NCBI RefSeq assembly: GCF_004337985.1
Contig: NC_043743.1
Location: forward strand, 3,984,580 to 4,048,579
DNA: 64,000 nt
Direction of reading: 5' to 3'
Source of the DNA: Pyricularia pennisetigena
Taxonomy: Eukaryota; Ascomycota; Sordariomycetes; Magnaporthales; Pyriculariaceae
The position numbers were made by a program, and so were the translations under genes. Shown here piece by piece: positions 1 through 10,371 of the stretch (positions within the stretch are counted from its first letter, which is position 1; every line of letters begins with the position of its first letter). The notes under the pieces were generated by a model that saw nothing but the letters and a program-made list of their open reading frames with translations, did not search any database and was not told the origin of the DNA.

Positions 1-891
1 TATATAATAACGTACCGGAAGCGTTTATTAAATAATCCGTTATTTATATTATCGTTTCGGTTTCGGGTGGGAATCGTTTTATATCCTATTAAACCGCGTT
101 ACGTTTGCGGGCGTATATTGGGTTTTTTTCCATTATTTCGTTTTAAAATTTTGTTATATAAAGTTGTTGGAAAATAAATATTTTTTCCGGGACCGCCGGT
201 AATATATTTTATAATAATATTTAAAAAATACCGATTATGGTTTTACTGGGTATTAAACGTAATATTATCGTTCGTTTTTTTTCGCTGGTTTCGTCCTGCT
301 CCCGTTTCGATAACGCGTCGGGGATTATCGCGTATTTCCCTGGTCGGTATTTTAAAACGTAATTAAATTTGGATAGGATTTCGGCCTACCGCATTTACCG
401 TTCCGATATTACCTTCGGTTTCGTAAAATATTCGAACGTTTTATAATCCGTAAAAATAATAAAAAAAAAACGGATATTACGTAATTCCGCCTCCCATATT
501 TGTAAATAATGGACGACCGCGAGCAATTTTTTATTGTAAATAGTATAATTGCGTTGGGCCGTCGTTAGTTTAACGGAATGGAATATTACCGGTTTTTATA
601 ACCCGTTTTTCCTTTTTTGTACCAATACCCCCCCGATAGTTGCGCCGGAATAATCCGTTTTTATTTTCGTTTCCGTTTCGTCGCTTTATTGGGCCAATAT
701 TAACGTTTGCAAAAATATTTGTTTAAATATTTTAAAAGCAGCGTTTTTTTCCGGTATCCATTTAAACGGGACTTTTTTTTAATAAATCGAAATAAAAACG
801 CCGTTAAACCCGAATACCCGTTTATAAAATCCCGGTAAAAATTTGCGAATCCTAAAAAACCGCGCAATTTTCGTAATTTCGTCGGGGTTTC

Positions 892-1128
892 CTATTCCCG
901 GATCGCGCGTAATTTTTCCGGATCGGTTTCCACGTTTATATTAACGTATATAATAAATCCCAAATATTTAACGGAAATAACCGCGAACGCGTTTTTATCG
1001 AAATCCAAATTTAAACCCGCTTTTTTCAATTTTCCCAAAATATGGGTAATTTTCCGCCAATAATCCGTTTTAAAACCGGACGTATATATTAAAATATCGT
1101 CCAAATATATTAATATATAATCGTCCAA
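892..1128 (-). pseudogene. Gypsy reverse transcriptase fragment (copy 1)
   Basis: This is the longest readable RT piece of copy 1, about 79 codons. It contains the catalytic YLDD box in LIYLDDILIY and the downstream NFDKNAFAV/VKYLGF-type region (here LDFDKNAFAVISVKYLGF) typical of Ty3/gypsy RT. It ends in a stop where copy 2 reads on. It is a broken gene with no intact start, and RIP-type transitions explain the flanking stops. Confidence 0.8.
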
Positions 1129-3386
1129 TATATTCCCGAAAACGCCGTTAATATATCGCTAAAACGTGGTCGGAACGCCCGTTAATCCAAATAAACACAC
1201 CAATTATTCGAATAATCCGAATTTTGTTCGAAAAATTGTAAAATGTTTATCCTTTTCGGCCACGCGTAATTTATGGAAAATTGCGCGCACGTTTATTTTA
1301 ATAAACCATTTTATTCCGGATAAAAAACGGAATATTTTTTTAATTAATGGTAAAAAATACCGGTCCTATATTATAATAGCGTTTAATATTTTATAATCGA
1401 CGTATAAACGCTATTTTCCAAAAGTTTTCCGGATTATTAGGACCGGGGTTGCGGTTAACGACGCGTTTGCTCGGATCCATTTTTGATCCATTATATCGAT
1501 TATTTATCGCCGTAATTTTAACAATTAATCGCGCGGTATATATTATAACCGGCCCTATAATAACGGCGGGGATTTACCGTCGTTAGTTTTTTAAATCCGG
1601 ATATAATAATCCAATTCGCTTTTATACGGGGGTAAAACCGAAATTTTACCGTCGTTAAATAGGTTTTTAAAACCTTTTAATTTTGCGGGTAACGTCGCCG
1701 GGGGCTTTGCGTCGTTTTTATTTACCGCCGTTAAAGTTAAAACCCGGGTTATATTTTGTAACGAAATAAAGGCGAATTCCATTTGTTCGTTCGTATTTTT
1801 TTTTGTTTTTCGGGCCGCGGTTAGGAATACGTTATTTATAATTACCGTGGATTTCCTGTTTTTCGGGCGCAGGGACAATTCCTGCACGAATAACCCCTTA
1901 ACGGACCCTATTTTTAACTTTTTTTAATTTGGGTTAAATATTATTTTCCGGTGGGTTATCCAAAGGAATCCCAAAAATAAATCCTGCGTTAATTCCGGAA
2001 TTATATAAAAAAATATCGGCGCGGACCAACCGTCGATATCCACGTCGCAATTACCTATTTCCCGTATATCGGTTCGTATTCGTCCCGTTACCGTATTTAA
2101 CCGGCAGATTTATAGTAAAAAAATTTTTTATTATTCCCAATTTTTCGGTATAATTTTTATTTATAACCGCGTAATATTCGTACCCTAAATCCATTTATAT
2201 AATAATAAATTTCGTTAAATTAATTAAAACCGGGATAAAAAATAGTCGCCCATTTATTATAATTTATATTTTTTTTAATTATTTTTTCCGATTTATATTT
2301 ATTAACGTATTATAAAATAGTCCGGGCCCGTTACGTCGGTTTTCCCCTGGGTTAAAATTATAATTTAAAATTAATTTTTTCCTTTTTCGGGGTCGTTTAA
2401 CGTCGGACGTATAACCGGTGCAAACTGGTAATTTTGGGCGTAATAAAAGGCGGACCCGCAACGGAAACAGGCCCCCGTTCTACGGCGTCGCTGGAATTTT
2501 TAAACGGATACTTATAAAATTTTATTTTTCCTTTTATTTTTATTTAATCGACGCCTTTTTCGCTTTTTACCAACGTTATAACGGTTTCGGCCAATTTTTA
2601 TCGTTAATACGCCCGTTATTATTATATTTTTTAAATTTATTTATAAAGAATTTGGAAAGGGGGCGTTCCGTTTTTGGCCGAAACGTTTATCCAAATCGAT
2701 AATTTTTAAATTTTGGGCGATATAACGGTGTATGGCGATAAATCCGTGGTAAAAATTGGAAATAATACCCCTTTTTACCGACGCCTTTTTTATCCGGTTA
2801 ACGACCCGGAAACGCAAATAATTGGCCCGTATTTCGTTTAATTATTCGAAACCCCCGGCCGTAATAAAAAGGCGTTCGAATTTAATAAGGAAATATACGA
2901 ATAATTCGCCGTATCGTATTCGGAATATTTCCAATTCGGCGAAGGTTTGGGTTTTTTTATCAAAGTCGTCGTACGTGCGTCCCAAATATTCGATAAAATT
3001 TTCGTGGTTATACCCTTTTCCCGTATTTTTTACCTCGTAAAAAAAACGGACGATATCCTATATTATAATAATAAAATTAAATTATACGTATTCGAATTGG
3101 TCGCGCTAATTCCCGACAAATTCCGCGTCGCGTATTAATTTGTATAAAATAATTTATTTCCAAATTGTAAACGCAACCGGTGCGCCGTTAAATAATGGGG
3201 GGTTACGTAAAAGTTTTTTTTTAAAACGTTGTTTTTACGCGATCGCGCCTGCGTTTAAAAAATGTAATTGCATTTAAACGATACGCTCCTCCAATATTGC
3301 GATATTCGCGACCAGGTTTTGGTAAAAATCGTAAATTTCCTTTCCCGGACCTGGCCTTGGGTTGGCCATTATTATATTTAAATTAA

Positions 3387-3398
3387 AGCGTTAGTAAA
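3387..3398 (-). other. Putative primer-binding site of gypsy copy 1 (self-priming type)
   Basis: Immediately inside the 5' LTR the minus strand reads TTTACTAACGCT. It is complementary over 9 nt to ACGTTAGTAA within the same LTR, and over 11 nt to the ancestral AGCGTTAGTAA inferred from both copies, each of which differs from it by one G-to-A transition. No tRNA 3'-end complement is evident here. In the Tf1/sushi group the 5' end of the element RNA folds back to prime reverse transcription, and this arrangement fits that model. Confidence 0.55.
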
Positions 3399-3586
3399 TA
3401 TTATAAAGTAAACCAACGGTTTTAAAACCGTTAAATATTTTTATTAGTATTATTACTAACGTTGGGGGAAAAGGGAGGAAAAGGTGTATGTCCGGGTCGT
3501 GGTAGTGTTTTTCCCTTTATATATTGTCCCTAACCCGCTTTTATATCTTATTACGTAATACGTGCCTTAGGCACGAATCCATAACA
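3399..3586 (-). repeat. 5' LTR of gypsy copy 1 (188 bp)
   Basis: On the minus strand it begins TGTTATGG at 3586 and ends at 3399, where copy 2 retains the matching terminal ATAACA, giving the short inverted repeat TGTTAT...ATAACA. A TATA-like TATATAAAGG lies at 3514-3523. A conserved C-rich stretch and ACGTTAGTAA follow about 50 nt downstream, the likely start of the R region. Boundaries come from aligning the two copies by eye. Confidence 0.78.
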
Positions 3587-6078
3587 AATAGCAGGAAATA
3601 TTAATGCAAAAATTATAACAATTATCGCAATCCAATAAAAGAAAATATTAACCTATTATATTAATTTGTTATACCAATATATTTGTCGTTTTATAACCAA
3701 ATACAGTTATTTCCTCGTTTATATTCGACGAACTATTCTTAAAATGGTATACCAAAATCTGCTTATTAACGCGTATTTTTGCTACAGCGACGCTAGCAGG
3801 GGATTAAAAACGTTTAAAAGTTTAAACAATTCAAATTTCGTTCGTATTACGAAAGATATTATTTCCGGGACCGAACCAGGCGGGCGGGTTGGTATTATTA
3901 TTAATTTTAAAATAATTAATATAATTTAAATGGGGTATAATGCGAATTATTTTGGTAATATTTGTATTTTCTACCCTGCGTTAGGTTATAATAATTGTCG
4001 CCGATACGGATTAGTTTTTACCCAATTAAAAACTTTTCCATAACGGGACGGGTAAACGATTCAAGAAATCCGTATTTTTGTGCGATGGGAAATAATGTTC
4101 GGGTTGTGCGAAATTTATTGGTCCATTATTTAGCGTCGAATCGGGTTTGGGTTACGTCCGCGATACCGAAATAAGGTTGGTTTTAACTGGACGAACGGTG
4201 GTAGCCTTAAATATACGGGTTACCGGCGGTTTATTTAATAACGCGGGTACCGGGTTAATAATAATTTCCGGTTATAGTGCAAAAGGCCGGTTTTTGAAAT
4301 TTTTTAATAGTGGAAATAATGCGTTGGTAAATGGTTTAAAAAATATTGGGGGAATCCGCAATTGGCGGTTATCGAAATTTTGGGCAGGTTTGTTATAATT
4401 ATCGTTTATATTATTATTATTATCGCCCTCGTTAATGGACGCGGGGGTAAATTAATTATCGTTTTCGCTTATATAGGTATTATCGCCGTTATCGTCGACA
4501 GGGGCGGGGGTAAATTTGTTATCGCCGGCGTCCATATCGGTATTATTTCCATTTTTATCGACGGGGGCGGGGGTAAATTCGTTACCGCCGGAGTTTATAT
4601 TGGTATTATTTTGTTTATTATTGTTATTATTAAAAATAAAGGGAAAATTTAAAGGGATTCCAATTACATTTAAATAATTTTATAATATAAAACGGTCCAA
4701 ACGTGTAAAATTCAATTTTAAAACGATTGTAATATCCGCGTCGTAATCTTGCAAATCCTTGAAATATTGGTTAATGTTTTTATCCGGGTTGCTTTTTGCG
4801 GTATAGTTATTAAATTGGTAAATAATTTAGCATTAATGGGTATATATCTCAACGCAAATTTGGCGGTGGTTTGGGTAATGGTTTTACTTTTTTAGCGATT
4901 TTTGGGAACTATAGTGACTAACGACCGTAATTGTAACAATTATTACGTTTTTTGGCGACTTAAAGCAATTATTGTAATTATTATTATAAAAAGGTTAATT
5001 AAACTGCCCCGGATTTAACCGGGTGGGGGGTAATTTTACGATGCAGGGGCGCTAATTATAATTTATTTTCGTTACAATTGGGATTAATCCTTATTTAGGT
5101 GGATAAAGTATAAACAATTTTATCCAATTAAGAAAGTTTTAATTAGGTTTCCTAACGAATATATTTGCAATATTTACTGGGGCAATTTTGCGATTATGAT
5201 TATTGTTACATTCATTAATATAAAATTAAACGTTGGTTTAACTGTTAAAATTTCATAATAATCGTTATAATAAGAATTTGGCGGCCGGGAAAAAGTTTTT
5301 TATTAAAAAAAAAAAGTTAATAAAAAAAAAAGGAAATATTTATAATTGGATTTACGTATGGGTTTATTTGCTAATAAAATAAAGTTAAAATGGAAACGCC
5401 AAAGTTTCCGGAATTTAGCCGTAATAGTTGTTATCATTCGCAATATTAAACCTTTTTATTTTTAATCCGGGCGCCGTTACGCCGTACCAATTTACATATA
5501 ATTCAAATTTTCAATTTGCGTAATAATTGTTATAATCCAGTATTTAAATTTTTTATTTTAATTATTAATTGGGGATTTTAATATTTGACAATTATATATT
5601 TTAAATTGTTTAATAATTTTTTACCCCTAGTTATTCCAATTCGGCGTCGCTTTTTTCGTCGATTAACCCGTTTATAATCCAAAATACGTTATTTAATTTA
5701 ATTAGGATTTGGCCTTAATCGCTTTTAAACTTTTAAATTAAAAAATTATAAACGTTATTATATTGGATATTTGTATAACCGTTAACGTTAACCAGCATTT
5801 TAACCTGTGGTTTTAATACCGTTTAATTCGTTCGTCGGCGTTTATTAATTTATTTTCCCGTATAATTGTTAATTATATTAAGTATTTCCTAAAATACCAC
5901 TGTGCTTTAATTCCGCCGCTTTTTTTCTTATTTTTGGTGCAAATATAAAACGTAATTTTATATCCCATTTTCGTATATTATTGGGAATTAAACGACAAAA
6001 TAATCGCTATATTGTTTAAATTATTTGATTAATCGTAAATCCGGAATATTTTCCACCAAATCGTTTTTCGTCCATTCC
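3587..6078 (-). mobile_element. Unassigned AT-rich retroelement relic with gag-like sequence
   Basis: No intact gene lies here. Read on the minus strand, a damaged zinc-knuckle-like stretch (Cys-Tyr-Asn-Tyr-Gly-Arg followed after a frame slip by His-Tyr-Ser) is encoded around 4900-4960. It is followed downstream by an Asn/Asp-rich tract of 21-residue repeats (see 4443-4631) and a proline/phenylalanine-rich tail. A knuckle followed by a low-complexity tail would suit a retrotransposon Gag C-terminus. Upstream (5000-6078) I can translate only disconnected pieces. The block is not part of either neighbouring element by sequence, and its family is unknown to me. Confidence 0.4.
4443..4631 (-). 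repeat. 63-bp tandem repeat, about three units (21-residue repeat on the minus strand)
   Basis: Units start at 4443, 4506 and 4569, each opening with GGGGGTAAAT on the plus strand. On the minus strand each unit encodes a 21-residue block centred on KFTPAPVDDNGDNT, with variants NEFTPAPVDKNGNNT and FTPASINEGDNN. The third unit is incomplete. The period being a multiple of three supports an origin as coding repeats in the gag-like relic. Confidence 0.75.
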
Positions 6079-6740
6079 TGTGAACATGGCTAGCGCAGGG
6101 CTCATTATATTAGCTACCCTGCATTATCTCATAACGGCTAGCACGGGCTAATTTTATTAGTCACCCTGCATCGAATAAATAAATAAATAACAAATAAAAC
6201 GTATACGCGTTTATACACACAAAGCTTTATATATCACGTCTTTGTTCATAGTTTCAACAGCAAAACAAATACGTCATATTTAATCTAGCTTAGTGGTATA
6301 ATGCACGTACCATAATCTATATCATATATACGTTGAAGTGCGTGGGTTCGAATCCCGTTGTGGTCGCAGATTTTCTGTGCATGCATAAGCACAATAGGCC
6401 GTTAGGCTTAATGGGCCGTTAGGCTCAATAGGTCGGCAGGTCAGTCACATGAATAAGGCCAAATCATGTGACGTGACCCCGCATTCCGGACATCCGGATC
6501 GAAGATCTGCACCTACGGATTCGAACACGTAATTCATAACTTAGCCTTAGATTCATCACCTTCACAACCTTCATCGATTTAACGATTTAACGGATCGATT
6601 GTGCAACAACAACAATATATCATCTCTATTACCCGCTAGCAGACGGTTATCTGCCATTTCAACGTTCCATTAACCTTATACGTGATCCACCTTTCCCCGC
6701 GTTCAAAATTAAGCTTATTCTATCTCGTAACCTCTTTACA
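6079..6740 (+). repeat. 5' LTR of copia element (662 bp)
   Basis: It begins TGTGAACATGG and ends TTTACA (TG...CA). It matches 9710-10371 over its whole length with no net length difference. Substitutions between the two LTRs are mostly C/T and G/A transitions. It includes a tRNA-like segment with A and B boxes at 6286-6355. Confidence 0.92.
6286..6367 (+). other. tRNA-like segment inside the copia LTR (A and B boxes)
   Basis: TAGCTTAGTGG (6286-6296) matches the Pol III A-box consensus TRGYNNARNNG. GGTTCGAATCC (6345-6355) is a perfect B box, with a plausible T stem (GTGGG / CCCGT) and an acceptor-like GTTGTGGTC afterwards. The 59-nt A-to-B spacing would need an intron or an insertion. The 5' acceptor strand (TTTAATC) does not pair with the 3' side, so this is not a functional tRNA gene. 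The second LTR has the same segment at 9917-9998, with C-to-T changes inside both boxes. Confidence 0.6.
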
Positions 6741-6754
6741 GGTTATGAGCCCGG
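6741..6754 (+). other. Copia primer-binding site complementary to the initiator tRNA-Met anticodon arm
   Basis: GGTTATGAGCCCGG follows the 5' LTR directly. Its reverse complement, CCGGGCTCATAACC, contains anticodon CAT in the context of the anticodon stem-loop of fungal initiator tRNA-Met. Many Ty1/copia elements, including Drosophila copia, prime from a cleaved half of this tRNA in this way. The match is seen in sequence; the identity of the tRNA rests on recalled tRNA-iMet sequence. Confidence 0.72.
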
Positions 6755-7122
6755 ATTAGCTCATACCAACGAAATCGATACCAATACCATCAAATCCATC
6801 GATTATTCTTCAGCCCTATCTCGGATCAACCCGAGCCTTATACCATTCGATAGCTCTATTCACGCTCTATCCAACGGTATAATTGCCGAAACCGGAATCG
6901 CACGCGCCGTCAAGAAAACCCGACCGTTATACTGCACCCTCCTATACCTACCTATATACCTCAACAAACACTCGCCTATATCTTCACCGCTATTCGTCCT
7001 ATCGATACGAGACCTATACCATCCGAAAGCTCCTTTCAAGACCTATTTAACCGAATAACCCTTTCGACCCTAATCCCGACCGTTACCGAGATACAATACA
7101 AATAAGAGACCCTTTATTTAAG

Positions 7123-9357
7123 ATGGCTACCTTCGATACAATGGGACTCGCATGTACCCTGGAGCAAAAGGAGGGAGTTATTATTAGCCTCGACGCTAAT
7201 AATAACATGGAACCCACTGGTATCCCCAGTGGTATCCAGAGTGGTATTATTAATAATAATAATAATACCCTTGAACCTCTGGATTATACAAACAAAGATA
7301 CGCTGGCTTTAGCCTTCATAAAATCACTGTGCGATAATAAACCTCTTTTATATATAAAAGAATGCACTTCTGCGTACGAAGCCTGGAATAAATTAAAAAA
7401 TATATATAATCCTGAAGGCTATACCTCGGATTTCCTTTTATTAAAGGAGTTTTATTCGGCTGTACCAGAATCGTTTAATAATATCGAGGTTTATTTGAAT
7501 AAAATAAAAGAGTTATATTCAGTTTTGAAATTTAAAGGTTTAATTACTCAAGATCAGGTTATTATAACCTGGGTATTAAATATTTTAAATCAAAATTGGA
7601 CCTCTTTTGCACAGAATATTATTCAAAAGCTACGGCATAATTCAGATAAATATACGGTAGATTTACTATTTGCCAATATTTTAGATGAATGTCGTGGTGA
7701 GGATAATATTAATAAACATCATACCGTATCGTTGAATGAACTTTTGACCTTCAATAAGGTTAATAATGAGGTAAATTCTTTACCCATTAATAATTATAAT
7801 TATAATTATAATTATAATTATAATTACCCCAATAACGGGAATAAAGCTGATTATTTGAATTTGGGACATTATTGTTTTACAACGTTTGTTCCAAATTTAA
7901 TTTATTCTGACTTTAATCCACATATTGTATTGCACTCTACTATAAAGTCCTCCAATTTTATTATAGACAGTGCAGCAACAATTTATACATGTTGCAATAT
8001 ACAATATTTAACAGACGTTAAAAATATAAATAGGACTGTTAAATGGGGTAATGCTTCCCACTTAAATATAAATAAGATGGGAACTATAAAAGTCAAGTTC
8101 AATGATACAGGTATAACAGAAACCATAAATAACGTGTACTATGTACCAGAATTTGGGTTTAACATACTCTCTGTTGCACAACTACATAACTATATTATAA
8201 CCTTTATAAACAATAAAGTAATAGTGATACATAAAAAACATAAACATAAAATAACAGAAGGTTATAAAAATAATGGGCTATATATTCTACCTACCCAAAT
8301 TGTGGAAAATAATTATATATTACATGCGGAAAAAAAGTCGAATAATAACGATATTTCTTCCAATGCAATATATAAACTACACGTTAAATATGGGCATATA
8401 GGGTAAACACCCCTATTGCAGTTAATAAAGATAAATAAAATAAAAATATCCAAAGACGATATATATAATTATAATAAATATACGTGTGAGATTTGCTTAG
8501 CTGCAAAATCCAATCGGAAAATAAACAGGACTTCTGCAAATATTATAAATTATAATATATTAGACAGAATCCATTCCGATTTAGGTGGACCCATAAATCC
8601 ACCCACGTATAATTATTATAAATATTACATAACGTTTTTGGATAAAAAATCACGTTATTTACGTGTTGCATTGTTAAAAACAAAGGCTGATGCCCTAAAG
8701 GCATTCAATATATATAAGAAATAAATGGATAATGATACCGTTAATATAAATGGTAAAAGAACAATAAAAGAGTTCTTTACCGATAATGGAGGCGAATATA
8801 TAAGTAACCAATTTAAGATTGCGTTACAGAATAACGGTATTATACACCATTTTACGCCTGCATATACAAAAGAGCCAAATGGGTTAATAGAACGTATAAA
8901 TTTAACCCTATTTAATAAGGTTAGGGCTATGCTATTTAATAGCAAAGCGCCTAACTATTTATGGGGTGAGGTTTTATTAGCCGCTGTATACCTATATAAT
9001 AACACCCCACATACGGCTTTAAATATGCAAACGCCAGCCAATATATTTCACAATATAAGTGAAAATAATATAAATAATAATGCAATTCACGTAAATAACT
9101 ATATACAACCTTGGGGATGTATTATTTACTATAACGATAATCATAATAAAAAGAAACTCGAACCTCGAAATAAAATTGGTATTTTAGTAGGTTTTACACC
9201 TAATATAAAAATATATAAAGTATGGGACCCATATAAAAGGAAATGTCTCCTGGTCAGAGATATTACCTTTATAACGGATAAATTTTATCCACATATAAAC
9301 AACGAAAATACCAATATAAATAATAATAACATAAACGATGCTAAATTATATAAATAA
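7123..9357 (+). pseudogene. Copia gag-protease-integrase polyprotein, interrupted by two stops
   Basis: One frame runs from ATG 7123 to 9357, broken by TAA at 8404-8406 and TAA at 8722-8724. Both can be explained as RIP-type CAA-to-TAA changes. Order: Gag (UBN2-like, up to about 7780), an Asn-Tyr repeat from ATAATT microsatellite DNA at 7789-7830, the aspartic protease box FIIDSAAT near 7960, the pre-integrase zinc region with KYGHIG before the first stop and CEICLAAK after it, then integrase core DRIHSDLGGP and FFTDNGGEYI, and the Glu-containing segment KEPNGLIERIN. The integrase C-terminal LVRDITF motif is present near 9250. Beyond it the frame enters an Asn-rich tail and stops where RT should begin. 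Confidence 0.85.
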
Positions 9358-9643
9358 TAATTTAAAGCTGGGTTTTAACATTAAAACCCCTTTAATTTTA
9401 GTGGATAATACGTCTACCATAAAGCTCGCGGAAAACCCGGAATTTCATAAAAGATCTAAACATATCGATATAATATATTATTTTAGCCGCGAAGCTATAA
9501 ATAATAATTTAGTTGAGTTGAAATATATACCAACTAAATTAAATATAGCTGATTTTTTAACCAAATCAGTACCCGGACCTTTGCATAAGGATCTATTATC
9601 CTATGCAAATGTTAATAACGGTGCAGAAAATAACAATAAATAA
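9338..9643 (+). pseudogene. Copia RNase H C-terminal remnant
   Basis: This piece is in a different frame from the integrase. It encodes the last third of Ty1/copia RNase H: LVDNTSTIKLAENPEFH, KHIDIIYYFSREAI and ADFLTKSVP, the conserved tail that ends copia polyproteins. The RT domain and the N-terminal half of RNase H that normally separate it from integrase are absent, so the deletion junction lies at about 9335-9365 in AT-rich DNA. Confidence 0.85.
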
Positions 9644-9709
9644 ATAAATAAAACGTATCCACTCGCTAATTTGTTTATTATTTTATATAATAAATAAATT
9701 ACGGGGGTA

Positions 9710-10371
9710 TGTGAACATGGCTAGCGCAGGGCTAATTATATTAGCTACCCTGCATTATCTTATAACGGCTAGCACGGGCTAATTTTATTAGTCACCCTGC
9801 ATCGAATAAATAAATAAATAACAAATAAAACGTATACGCGTTTATACACACAAAGCTTTATATATCACGTCTTTGTTCATAGTTTCAACAACAAAACAAA
9901 TACGTTATATTTAATCTAGTTTAGTGGTATAATGCACGTACTATAATTTATATTATATATACGTTGAAATGCGTGGGTTCGAATTCCGTTGTGGTCGCAG
10001 ATTTTCTGTGCATGCATAAGCACAATAGGCCGTTAGGCTCAATGGGCCGTTAGGCTCAATAGGTCGGCAGGTCAGTCACATGAATAAGGCCAAATCATGT
10101 GACGTGACCCCGCATTCCGGACATCCGGATCGAAGATCTGCACCTACGGATTCGAACACATAATTCACAACTTAACCTTAGTATCATCACCTTTATAACC
10201 TTCATCGATTCAACGATTCAACGAATCGATTGTGCAATAACAACAATATATCATCTCTATTACCCGCTAGCAGACGGTTATCTGCCATTTCAACGTTCCA
10301 TCAACCTTATACGTGATCCATTTTTCCCCGCGTTCAAGATTAAGCTTATTCTATCTCGTAACCTCCTCACA
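9710..10371 (+). repeat. 3' LTR of copia element (662 bp)
   Basis: It begins TGTGAACATGG after the polypurine-like ACGGGGG and ends CTCACA at 10371. It is collinear with 6079-6740 at a constant offset of 3631. The tRNA-like boxes carry RIP-type changes here (TAGTTTAGTGG, GGTTCGAATTC). It abuts truncated gypsy copy 2 directly. Confidence 0.92.

Larger units (their letters stand above)
1..3586 (-). mobile_element. RIP-damaged Ty3/gypsy LTR retrotransposon, copy 1 (3' part off the window)
   Basis: This is a minus-strand Ty3/gypsy element that starts with a 188-bp 5' LTR (3399-3586) and runs leftwards off the window. A gag frame opens at ATG 3369 (MANPRPGPGKEIYDF). Protease/RT-like sequence follows, with the reverse transcriptase signature LIYLDDILIY encoded near 1085-1128 and the RT palm and connection continuing to about 770. 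No frame is intact: stops such as TAA and TAG sit where CAA, CAG or TGG would be expected, and CpA/TpG dinucleotides are scarce, as RIP predicts. It is collinear with the copy at 10372-14549. Family is clear from the RT motif and gag-pol order. Chromovirus membership is an inference because the C-terminal integrase end is outside the window. Confidence 0.88.
6079..10371 (+). mobile_element. Ty1/copia LTR retrotransposon with internal RT deletion
   Basis: This is a complete LTR-to-LTR unit of 4,293 bp: LTR 6079-6740, PBS at 6741, gag-protease-integrase coding remnant 7123-9357, RNase H tail 9338-9643, purine-rich ACGGGGG just before the 3' LTR at 9710. Integrase before the RNase H remnant establishes Ty1/copia order. 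The whole reverse transcriptase and the first part of RNase H are missing, so the element cannot be autonomous. It carries far fewer lesions than the gypsy copies, with only two in-frame stops in 2.2 kb, suggesting a younger insertion or milder RIP. No target-site duplication is visible (ATTCC on the left, AAATA on the right). Confidence 0.9.
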
